Below, one piece after another: positions 46,017 to 52,136 of a stretch of 52,136 nt of DNA. Below the pieces are notes generated by a model. That model was not told the origin of the DNA and searched no databases. It was given only the letters and a program-made list of their open reading frames with translations. The position numbers were made by a program, and so were the translations under genes. Location: NCBI GenBank assembly GCA_035463295.1, contig DATHTK010000034.1, positions 1-52,136 on the forward strand, read 5' to 3'. How positions within the stretch are numbered: position 1 is the first letter of the stretch; each line of letters begins with the position of its first letter. The stretch comes from DATHTK01 sp035463295 (GTDB lineage Bacteria; Actinomycetota; Rubrobacteria; Rubrobacterales; Rubrobacteraceae).

Positions 46017-47486
46017 CTAGCCGCCCAGCACCGCCTCGTAGAGCCGCTGCTGGCGGGCGAGGGCTTCCCTGTAGACCTCGTGCCGGTCAGGGTCGGGCTC
46101 GAAGGTCTCTCCGAGCGGTGCGGGGGCTGCTTCGATCTGGAGCTCGCCGAGGCCCTCCAGGGCCAGCAGCGCCGCTCCGCGGCTCGAGGCCTCCTCGACC
46201 CCCGAGACGGTAACGGGTCTGTCGAGGGTGTCCGCCATGATCTGGGTCCACGTCGGAGAGCCGAGGAGGCCGCCACCCGTTGCGACGACCACTTTGTCGC
46301 CCGGGGAGGCTACTTCGAGCATCTCGGCTATAAGAGCGAAGCGGTACGCCACCGACTCCATCGCGGCGCGCAGGATCTCGATCGGCGTGCTGCTCATCGA
46401 GAGCCCGGCGATGGTCCCGTTGGCTATGTCCGCCCAGCCGGGCCCGCGCTCCCCGGCCAACAGCGGCAGGAAGGTGAGCCCGTGCGAGTCCGGCGTCATG
46501 CGCGCGAGCGCCTCCTCCGCCTCCCCTTCCCCCGGCAGCCGCAGGGTATCGCGCAGCCAGGCCACGAGGTTTCCGCCGTTGGAGAGCGCACCGCCCATCA
46601 CGAAGCGCCCCGGGTCCGAGCGGTAGCACCACGGTCCGTCCGGTATCCGGACCGAGGCGGCCTTCCAGAGCACGCGCATCGCTCCACTCGACCCCACCAT
46701 GAGTGCCAGTCGCTCGTTGGTCGTGCACCCGCTCCCGATGTTCGAGCAGGCCCCGTCGCCGGCCGCGGGGAACCACGGCACACCCCGCAGCGCCGGCCAC
46801 CTCTCGGCCCACTCTCCGCCGAATTCCCGCCGCGGCTCGTCCGAGATGGGGGAGAGCTGCGCTGCTTCCACCGGGAGCGCCTCGACCACCTCCTCGTCCC
46901 AGACCCTCTCGTTCTGGTCGAAGAGTCCGGTCGCCGAGGCCATCGAGGTTCCCTCGGCGTGGGCCCCGAAGAGCCGAGCGTAGAAGTAGTCGCCGGGCGA
47001 GACCCAGCGCTCGGACCTCTCGAAGACCTCCGGGCGCGCGCGGCTCACCCAGGCGAGCTTTGCGGGCCAGTAGCTCGAATGGAGCACGGCGCCCGTGCGT
47101 CGGTGAACGGCCCCCTCGTCGAGGCTTTCTCGCAGGCGCCGGGCGTCGTCCGCGGCCCGGCGGTCGGCCCAGGTGATAACCGGGGTCGTGGGACGGCCAT
47201 CCCGGTCGAGGCCGATGAGCGAGTGCCAGAACGTGCTCATTGCTACCGCGGAGATCTCGGCGTCGCTCGCGGCGTTGCCGGAGAGAGTGCCGTCGATCGC
47301 GCGCACGACGAGGTCGAAGAGCGCGTCGGCGTCGGTGACGGCGGCGCCTTCGGCGTCGTGCTCGAACTCGTAGTCGAGCTTTGTATCGGTGCCAACGATC
47401 GGGCTCCCGTCGGCGCCGTGGAGCGCAGCTCTTACGGAAGAGGAGCCCACGTCCACGGAGAGAACCGTTGTTTCGTCGCGTGTCAT
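46017..47486 (-). CDS. FGGY-family carbohydrate kinase, gluconokinase-like
   Basis: This 489-residue sugar kinase has an ATPase core start VLSVDVGSSSVRAAL, AMSTFWHSLIGLDRDGRPTTPVITWADRRA (substrate loop), AAGDGACSNIGSGC with the catalytic Asp, MVGSSGAMRV, FVMGGALSNGGNLVAWL, LAGERGPGW, and the adenosine loop VVATGGGLLGSPTWTQIMADTLDRPV. Comparison with remembered family members favours gluconokinase over xylulose or glycerol kinase, but this is not certain. GGTGGAGG lies directly before ATG 47486. It is divergent from the PRC-barrel gene and convergent with citrate synthase. Confidence 0.85.
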   Translation of the reverse strand: MTRDETTVLSVDVGSSSVRAALHGADGSPIVGTDTKLDYEFEHDAEGAAVTDADALFDLVVRAIDGTLSGNAASDAEISAVAMSTFWHSLIGLDRDGRPTTPVITWADRRAADDARRLRESLDEGAVHRRTGAVLHSSYWPAKLAWVSRARPEVFERSERWVSPGDYFYARLFGAHAEGTSMASATGLFDQNERVWDEEVVEALPVEAAQLSPISDEPRREFGGEWAERWPALRGVPWFPAAGDGACSNIGSGCTTNERLALMVGSSGAMRVLWKAASVRIPDGPWCYRSDPGRFVMGGALSNGGNLVAWLRDTLRLPGEGEAEEALARMTPDSHGLTFLPLLAGERGPGWADIANGTIAGLSMSSTPIEILRAAMESVAYRFALIAEMLEVASPGDKVVVATGGGLLGSPTWTQIMADTLDRPVTVSGVEEASSRGAALLALEGLGELQIEAAPAPLGETFEPDPDRHEVYREALARQQRLYEAVLGG

Positions 47487-47568
47487 GCCTCCACCCCCGA
47501 TACGAAAGACCCCGAGGATAGTCTAGCAAGTCGGGATCGTCCGCTCCCGCAAGCTCGGCGAAGCGTAT

Positions 47569-47595
47569 GTTTATCACCGCGTCGGGAGAGGGTAC
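47569..47595 (+). promoter_or_regulatory. Sigma-B-like promoter of the PRC-barrel gene
   Basis: GTTTAT (47569-47574) and GGGTAC (47590-47595) are 15 bases apart, matching the GTTT...GGGTAC/T pattern of general-stress (sigma-B-family) promoters in actinobacteria. The start of transcription would be near 47603, about 30 bases before GTG 47635. Confidence 0.5.
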
Positions 47596-47634
47596 GCACC
47601 GCACAGAGACAACGGCTTCGAGGAGGAGAGTGCG

Positions 47635-48354
47635 GTGGCGAGCGAGGAGAGGCTGCGGGAGCTCGAAGACAAGTACGAAGGCTATACGGTCTACGACAAC
47701 CGCGGCGACAAGATCGGCAAGGTGGACGACCTCTTCGTGGATGAGGCGGACAACGAAGAATACATCGGCGTCAAGATGGGCTTTCTCGGAAGAAAGTCCA
47801 CCCTGATCCCGACCGAGATCGTCCGGGTGAACGAGGCGGACAGGAGGGTCGAGGTCTCCGAGTCGAAGAACAACGTAAAGAACGCTCCGAGCTTCGACGA
47901 CGACGAAGACATCACCCCGGATTATGAGGAGCGCATCCGCAGCCACTTCGGCCTCGGCGCTTCGGAGTCCTCAGGCCGGCGCGGCAGCTACGGCGCGTAC
48001 TCTGGCTCTTCGTCCGCCGGGGGCGAAGCGCGCGAGAATGAACGCTACTCCGACGAGGAAGACCGGGCCCATGAGGACCCGTCCGACGCGGATACGACCT
48101 ACGGTGAGCGGACAGAGGAGACCGGCGACGACTCCAGTACATCCGGGGCCTCCTCCAGCGGTACCTCCGCGGCGGGCACCGCGGCTTCCGCCGACTTCTC
48201 GAGGGGGAGCTCTTCCGGACGGGACGAGGGGGGAACTACGGGCAGCTCGCCCGTCACCCGCGAGACCGAGGAGACCGAGACCTACGAGGAGGGCGGTCGC
48301 ACCAAGATTCGCCGCCGCATAGTCCGCGAGGAGATAATCGAAGAGGACGCATAG
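47635..48354 (+). CDS. PRC-barrel stress protein with acidic disordered linker
   Basis: This 239-residue protein has an N-terminal PRC-barrel (about 10-80): YEGYTVYDNRGDKIGKVDDLFVDEADNEEYIGVKMGFLGRKSTLIPTEIV. A Ser/Gly/Glu-rich disordered stretch follows (about 105-205). The end ETEETYEEGGRTKIRRRIVREEIIEEDA resembles the DUF2382-type tail that often accompanies PRC-barrels in stress proteins. No membrane segment is present. GAGGAGG precedes GTG 47635. The sigma-B-like promoter upstream and the domain mix suggest a general-stress or desiccation role; the molecular function is unknown. Confidence 0.85.
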   Translation: MASEERLRELEDKYEGYTVYDNRGDKIGKVDDLFVDEADNEEYIGVKMGFLGRKSTLIPTEIVRVNEADRRVEVSESKNNVKNAPSFDDDEDITPDYEERIRSHFGLGASESSGRRGSYGAYSGSSSAGGEARENERYSDEEDRAHEDPSDADTTYGERTEETGDDSSTSGASSSGTSAAGTAASADFSRGSSSGRDEGGTTGSSPVTRETEETETYEEGGRTKIRRRIVREEIIEEDA

Positions 48355-48369
48355 GGGAACGGAGGCGCT

Positions 48370-48903
48370 TCATCGAGGGGCGGGCCGGTTATCGGCTCGC
48401 CCGGAGATGTAGCCCTCTCGCGGCCAGCGCCCGTCGGGCAGGTGTACCCCTGAGGGTCTCTCGATCGCGTAGACCCACGCCAGAACGCTCGTCTCCCGGG
48501 TGACTACCGGCACCAGAACGCGCCGATAGAGGCCGTTGCCGATCTCGGGGTCGAAGTCCTCGAAGCGGTCCAGCGCCGGGAGGCGCTCGTCGAAGTCGTC
48601 GAAGACGAGGAGCTCACCGGAGACGCGCGGCGCGGTCTTCGGGTGCTCCACGCCGTCTGCCCGTCGCTGCTGCGCCGCGGCGTCTGCGAGAGGGTTGGTC
48701 GTGCCCGTTGCGCGGACGTCTTCGCGGGGGACGACGATGGCCGGGAAGCCGAACGGCAGGTCGTAGAGCCGTCCGCGGACCGTGGCTTGCGCGGCGCGCG
48801 CGTATCCGCGGCAGAAGCGGTCGTGGTTGATCTGGCCGCGTTTCAGCGTGCCGTAGAAAAAGAGAGCGAGGAGAGAGGGTCCTTCCACAGGTTGACTGCC
48901 CAT
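48370..48903 (-). CDS. Gamma-glutamylcyclotransferase (GGCT/AIG2)-like protein
   Basis: This 177-residue protein starts LLALFFYGTLKRGQINHDRF, the YGTL substrate loop of GGCT-fold proteins. It continues with VRGRLYDLPFGFPAIV, SGELLVFDDFDERLPALDRFEDFDPE, whose Glu is at the catalytic position, and YRRVLVPVVTRETSVLAWVYAIE. A 25-residue insert (about 68-92) separates the first two halves. Enzymes of this fold cyclise gamma-glutamyl amines; the exact substrate is unknown. It is the last gene of the uvsE operon, four bases after the dehalogenase stop. Confidence 0.82.
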   Translation of the reverse strand: MGSQPVEGPSLLALFFYGTLKRGQINHDRFCRGYARAAQATVRGRLYDLPFGFPAIVVPREDVRATGTTNPLADAAAQQRRADGVEHPKTAPRVSGELLVFDDFDERLPALDRFEDFDPEIGNGLYRRVLVPVVTRETSVLAWVYAIERPSGVHLPDGRWPREGYISGRADNRPAPR

Positions 48904-48907
48904 CTGT

Positions 48908-49582
48908 CTAGCCCGACTCGACCTCGAGTATGCGGTCGGCGACCTCGCGGAGGTCGGCGCCCACCACGTCCGGGCGTTCGACGAGGGGGTCCAGGACCAT
49001 TCCAGGGCGGGCTACGAAGGCGGCGGCGCACCCGGCGCGCAGCGCCCCGGCCACGTCCCAGGCGTGGGCCGCGACGAGCCTCATCTCACCTACCCCGACG
49101 CCGAGGCTCTCGGCCGCCATGCGGTACGGCTCGGGCGCCGGTTTGAGCCGCTGCACGGCGTCCGCGGAGAGGGTCTGCTCGAAGTAGTCTCCCAGGCCGG
49201 AGCTCTCTATCTGGGCCTGCGCTACCTGGGGGGCCGAGTTGGTGAGCGTCGCGAGCCTTATGCCGGCGTCGCGCAGGCGCCCGAGGCTCTCGGCGACCTC
49301 CGGGTGCGGGGTGAGATTCTTCATGCCGCCGAGGATGCGTTGTTTGTCATCGTCGGATAGCTCGACACCCTGACGCTCGGCTGTCATATCGAGGGCTGCG
49401 CCGCCGATGGTGCCGAAGTCCGAGTAGGAGCCCGTTACGGTGGAGACGAGCGCCGATTGCAGCAATTGCAGGAACCAGGCGCGGCGTACCGAGGCGTCGC
49501 CGAACGTGTCCTTGAAGTGCGGGTCGAGTGCCCCCAGATCCAGCAGCGTCTCGTTCACATCGAATACGCAGACCCTCGCCAC
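48908..49582 (-). CDS. Haloacid dehalogenase type II-like HAD hydrolase
   Basis: A 224-residue HAD-fold hydrolase. Motif I is VCVFDVNETLLDL, with the nucleophile Asp8 and, two residues on, Asn rather than the Asp of phosphatases, as in L-2-haloacid dehalogenases. Motif II is TLTNS, motif III is LKPAPEPYRMAAESLGV, and motif IV is VAAHAWDVAGALRAGCAAAFVARPG. The substitution pattern and the HAWDVAGA motif fit type II dehalogenases and not phosphatases, though many such proteins have unknown substrates. GTG 49582 follows GGAGAGGAG. It lies between the CoA-binding and GGCT-like genes, closely packed. Confidence 0.85.
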   Translation of the reverse strand: MARVCVFDVNETLLDLGALDPHFKDTFGDASVRRAWFLQLLQSALVSTVTGSYSDFGTIGGAALDMTAERQGVELSDDDKQRILGGMKNLTPHPEVAESLGRLRDAGIRLATLTNSAPQVAQAQIESSGLGDYFEQTLSADAVQRLKPAPEPYRMAAESLGVGVGEMRLVAAHAWDVAGALRAGCAAAFVARPGMVLDPLVERPDVVGADLREVADRILEVESG

Positions 49583-49604
49583 GTGCGTCTCCTCTCCTCG
49601 CGTT

Positions 49605-50024
49605 CTACCTACCGACCAGCCGGGCGTGGTCCACCTTTATACAGCGGTCCATGACCACGATCAGGCCGTGCTCCCTGGCGTAGGAGGCGGCCTCCTCGTT
49701 TACGACGCCCGACTGCAACCAGAGAGCCTTCGCCCCGGCGAGCACGGCATCCTTCGCAACTGGCATCACGAACTGGCTCCTGCGGAACACGTCCACGATG
49801 TCCACCGGCTCCCCGATCTCCTCCACCGTAGCGTAGGGCTCCTCGCCGAGGACGGAGCCGCGGAGGTTCGGGTTTACAGGGTAGATCCTGTAGCCGGAAT
49901 CCTGGAGGGTGCGGGCTATGGCGTGGCTCGTTCGGTAGGGTCTATCCGAGAGCCCGACGACGGCAACGGTGCGCGACCCCTCGAGCAGGCTCCGGATCTC
50001 ATCCGGGCTCGGGTTGGTGTGCAT
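49605..50024 (-). CDS. CoA-binding domain protein (CoA_binding_2)
   Basis: This 139-residue Rossmann-fold protein has the CoA-binding pattern: TVAVVGLSDRPYRTSHAIARTLQDSGYRIYPVNPNLRGSVLGEEPYATVEEIGEPVDIVDVFRRSQFV, then AKALWLQSGVVNEEAASYAREHGLIVVMDRCIKVDHARL, the family ending with a conserved Cys. Small members act as CoA-binding or acyl-related proteins of unknown role. AAAGGGAAG precedes ATG 50024. It is the second gene of the uvsE operon. Confidence 0.9.
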   Translation of the reverse strand: MHTNPSPDEIRSLLEGSRTVAVVGLSDRPYRTSHAIARTLQDSGYRIYPVNPNLRGSVLGEEPYATVEEIGEPVDIVDVFRRSQFVMPVAKDAVLAGAKALWLQSGVVNEEAASYAREHGLIVVMDRCIKVDHARLVGR

Positions 50025-50058
50025 GGGACTTCCCTTTCGCGTTGTTCCGGAGTCGATG

Positions 50059-50931
50059 TTACCCGATCCGGACGCCTAGGGAACCGAGCGCGAGCTCCTT
50101 GCCTTTCGCCTCGACCATGACGTCCGCCTCGCGGGCATCGAGAGCGCCGAGCAAAGCATGATAATCCCGCTCGTCTACGAGGTAGGCGTGCGCACCGGGT
50201 TGCTTGTCGGGGTCCTGGCTGGAGAGGTGCAGCTTGGGTCGCGCCTCCCTTGTCTCCCAGGTCGGCAACGAGAGGTCCAGTGCCTCGCGTAAGGTGAGAC
50301 CGCCGGGGTTGAGGCGGTGGTGGAAGGCGTCGGTGATCGCCGGGATGCCCAGGGCGCGGGCCGTCTCCACGACCTCCGGCACGGCCCAGACGCGCTCGTC
50401 GTTCTCGAGCGCGAGGTAGGGGAGGACGTCAAGCTCGTGGCGCATCGTCTCGACAAAGCGGGCGGCGGTCGCGCTGCGGTCATCGTAGGCCCCGCCCATG
50501 TGCAGCACTGCCACGGAGTCCGCGCTGCCGATGAGGTCGAAGACGCGGCTGACGTAGCGCAACTCTAGCAGGCTGCGCTCCGAGACCTCGGGTTTGAGGC
50601 TCCCCGGCTGGATGAACTGGCCAGGGTGCATGCTCAGACGGACGCCCAGAGATCGGGCGAGCTCGCCAATCCCGCGCAGGTCATCGGCGTGTTCTCGCTC
50701 CCAGTCATAGGGGAAGGCGGGATGGGAGGCGAAGGGGATCAGGCTCTGTCCCATCCTGAAGAGGCCTACGCCGTGCTCGGCGTTCCACGACAGTATCTTC
50801 TCCAGGCCGAGGAGGTTCTCCCAAACGAGAGAGCGCACCTTCTCGGTATCGGCGAGGCTCGCGAGTCGCAGGGTCCGGTTCGTGCTCGCCGGTATCGTGA
50901 GGTTCTGGGTCGGGTAGCCGAGCCGGATCAT
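50059..50931 (-). CDS. uvsE: UV DNA damage endonuclease UvsE
   Basis: This 290-residue TIM-barrel endonuclease nicks DNA 5' of UV photoproducts. Family features: MIRLGYPTQNLTI at the start, LFRMGQSLIPFASHPAFPYDW, RLSMHPGQFIQPGSLKPEVSERSLLELRYVSRVFDLIG, HMGGAYDDRSATAARF, LENDERVWAVPEVVETARALGIPAITDAFHHRLNP, and KLHLSSQDP. His and Glu residues in these strands are the metal ligands. ATG 50931 fits the family N-terminus; the frame open to 51105 is not protein-like. TATAAA lies six bases before the ATG and no ribosome site is present, so the mRNA is probably leaderless. It is the first gene of a four-gene leftward operon. Confidence 0.92.
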   Translation of the reverse strand: MIRLGYPTQNLTIPASTNRTLRLASLADTEKVRSLVWENLLGLEKILSWNAEHGVGLFRMGQSLIPFASHPAFPYDWEREHADDLRGIGELARSLGVRLSMHPGQFIQPGSLKPEVSERSLLELRYVSRVFDLIGSADSVAVLHMGGAYDDRSATAARFVETMRHELDVLPYLALENDERVWAVPEVVETARALGIPAITDAFHHRLNPGGLTLREALDLSLPTWETREARPKLHLSSQDPDKQPGAHAYLVDERDYHALLGALDAREADVMVEAKGKELALGSLGVRIG

Positions 50932-50937
50932 GGCGGG

Positions 50938-50943
50938 TTTATA
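50938..50943 (-). promoter_or_regulatory. -10 element of the uvsE operon (leaderless start)
   Basis: TATAAA on the minus strand lies six bases before the uvsE ATG at 50931, so transcription should start at or within a base or two of the start codon. No convincing -35 was found. Confidence 0.5.
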
Positions 50944-51016
50944 CACCGCGCCCGGAGAGGCCGCTGTGTGCGACCACGCAGGCGAGGGGAGCCGCCTCTG
51001 GTAGCATGCACACCGT

Positions 51017-52136
51017 ATGCAAGCAACGCACCTTACGGAGCCCTCGGAGATGGCGCGTCGGGCTGCGAGAGTTCTGCGGCGCAACGATGCGGGAGGATGG
51101 ACCAAAGCTGCGCCAAGCCTCTACCCGCACCAGTGGAGCTGGGATACCGGCTTTATCGCGGTTGGCCTCGCTCACCTCGACGTGCGGCGCGCAGCCGGTG
51201 AGTTGCTCTCCCTTATGGCGCACCAGTGGAGGACGGGGAAGGTCCCGCACATAGTCTTTAACCCGAAAGCTCCGCCGGAGAGCTATTTCCCGGGACCGGA
51301 GCACTGGGTGAGCGCCGGTGAGTTCCCCGACGCGCCGCTGGCCCCGCCGTACACGAGCGCCCTCTGCCAGCCGCCCACTCACGCCATCGGGGCGTTGCGC
51401 GTGTGGGAGGTCGCCAGCCAGAGGGGGGAGGAGGGCGTCGCTCTGGAGTTCGTACGCGAGCTCTACCCGAAGCTCCTGCGCTGGCACCGCTACCTGGCGA
51501 TCTACCGCGACCCCGAAGGGTCGGGGCTGGTGACGATCTACCACCCCTGGGAGAGCGGCACGGATAACTCCCCCAGGTGGGACGCGCCACTTATGAACTT
51601 CGAGGTCGGAGACCTCCCTCACTACGAGCGCCTGGACCTCAACCACGTCGAAGACCCCTCCGAGCGCCCGACCGACGAGGAGTACGACCGCTACCTCTGG
51701 CTTGTCGAGCACGTCAAGCGCGTCCGTTGCGACGAGGCGGAGATCTACGATTCGCACCCCTTCCTGGTCAAGGATGTACTCTTTTCCGCCATTCTGGTGG
51801 CCGCCAACGAGGCGCTGCTCGAGTTGGCGGAGGCCCTGAATGCCTCCGACGAGGACCGCACGCTGGTGGAGCGCTGGATCGAGCGCGGCCGCGAGGGTCT
51901 CGAAGAGCAGTGGGATGATGCTCTCGGACTCTGCCTGGATTACGACCTCCGTCGGGACGCGTCGCTCGTGGCGCGCACGGTGGCCGGGTTCGCCCCCCTC
52001 GTCGCGGGCGGCGTGCAGCCGGAGCGACGTGAGAGGCTCATGGAGAAGCTGTACTCACAGGACTTCTTGGGCCACCCCCGCCTCCGCCGGCCGCTGCCTC
52101 CCTCCGCCAGTCCGGCCGAGCCCAGGTTCCATCCGC
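51017..52136 (+). CDS. Glucosylglycerate/mannosylglycerate hydrolase-like GH63 protein, cut by window edge
   Basis: An open frame of 373 codons runs off the right edge. It shows the MGH1-like (alpha/alpha)6-barrel pattern: SLYPHQWSWDTGFIAVGLAHLDVRRAAGEL near 34-63, PHIVFNPKAPPESYFPGPEHW, CQPPTHAIGALRVWE, and TIYHPWESGTDNSPRWD near 174-189. From memory of the related Mycolicibacterium glucosylglycerate hydrolase and the Thermus and Rubrobacter mannosylglycerate hydrolases, Asp43 and Asp183 sit at the substrate and general-acid positions. The catalytic Glu (about 419) would lie beyond the window. ATG 51017 is the best start; TAGCAT lies nine bases before it. The product would recycle a compatible solute. 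It is divergent from uvsE. Confidence 0.82.
   Translation, partial: MQATHLTEPSEMARRAARVLRRNDAGGWTKAAPSLYPHQWSWDTGFIAVGLAHLDVRRAAGELLSLMAHQWRTGKVPHIVFNPKAPPESYFPGPEHWVSAGEFPDAPLAPPYTSALCQPPTHAIGALRVWEVASQRGEEGVALEFVRELYPKLLRWHRYLAIYRDPEGSGLVTIYHPWESGTDNSPRWDAPLMNFEVGDLPHYERLDLNHVEDPSERPTDEEYDRYLWLVEHVKRVRCDEAEIYDSHPFLVKDVLFSAILVAANEALLELAEALNASDEDRTLVERWIERGREGLEEQWDDALGLCLDYDLRRDASLVARTVAGFAPLVAGGVQPERRERLMEKLYSQDFLGHPRLRRPLPPSASPAEPRFHP

Noticed and set aside
46087..47946. 619-codon minus frame overlapping the FGGY kinase and PRC-barrel genes
   Set aside because: It crosses two well-supported genes, has no family motif and no ribosome site.
50939..51757. 272-codon minus frame opposite the right-edge hydrolase
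   Set aside because: The plus frame has the MGH1-like motifs; the minus frame has none.

Overview
The window looks like chromosomal DNA of a high-GC Gram-positive bacterium, most likely an actinomycete of the Rubrobacter type. This is an inference from several things: heavy GC bias at third codon positions, frequent GTG/TTG starts, probable leaderless genes, a Tat-exported enzyme, a DUF6504-DnaE2 error-prone polymerase pair beside lexA, a UvsE-type UV endonuclease, and a glucosyl/mannosylglycerate hydrolase-like gene. No rRNA, tRNA, CRISPR array, transposase or phage gene was seen. Both ends cut through genes.

Layout. 1-3000 is a less GC-rich, gene-poor strip of small envelope or hypothetical genes (a peptidoglycan-binding protein and three small membrane proteins). 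3033-6516 holds an alanine/glycine:cation symporter, a ParB-domain protein and an orphan sensor-like membrane protein. 6593-11263 is a co-directional three-gene set: an aldonolactone/alditol oxidase-like flavoprotein, a large SGNH hydrolase and a metallophosphoesterase. It is followed by a striking AT-rich nested palindrome. 11746-17030 is an SOS block: DUF6504 and DnaE2 run leftward, lexA runs rightward, and one 18-bp palindrome lies between two facing promoters. 17344-21091 pairs a Tat-exported arylsulfotransferase-like protein with a large polytopic membrane protein, joined by an 18-codon micro-ORF. 21404-24277 carries a helical protein, an Mth938-like protein, HPr and PTS enzyme I. 24319-28872 carries an SRPBCC protein, a beta-hydroxyacid dehydrogenase, a diacylglycerol kinase-like enzyme, a fatty acyl-CoA synthetase and a GlsB-type stress membrane protein.

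29055-41783 is the metabolic centrepiece, a leucine/isovalerate catabolic cluster. It contains an acyl-CoA dehydrogenase, both methylcrotonyl-CoA carboxylase subunits, an enoyl-CoA (methylglutaconyl-CoA) hydratase, a GntR/FCD regulator with an ATTGTATACAAT operator in its own promoter, a family III CoA-transferase, HMG-CoA lyase and a hydantoinase/oxoprolinase HyuA-HyuB pair. The expected flow is isovaleryl-CoA to methylcrotonyl-CoA to methylglutaconyl-CoA to HMG-CoA to acetyl-CoA plus acetoacetate. Citrate synthase at 44554 could take the acetyl-CoA. Next come a MerR/TipAS regulator whose promoter has a textbook 19-bp spacer filled by a perfect palindrome, and a sarcosine/glycine oxidase-like flavoprotein.

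43943-52136 holds a DUF4870 protein, citrate synthase, a gluconokinase-like FGGY kinase, a PRC-barrel stress protein with a sigma-B-like promoter, a leftward operon (uvsE, CoA-binding protein, HAD dehalogenase, gamma-glutamylcyclotransferase-like protein), and the start of a GH63-like hydrolase that runs off the right edge. The observations most worth following are in regulation: the shared lexA/mutasome operator, the MerR and GntR operators, two sigma-B-like stress promoters, the nested palindrome at 11344, and two micro-ORFs that bridge adjacent genes by stop/start overlaps.
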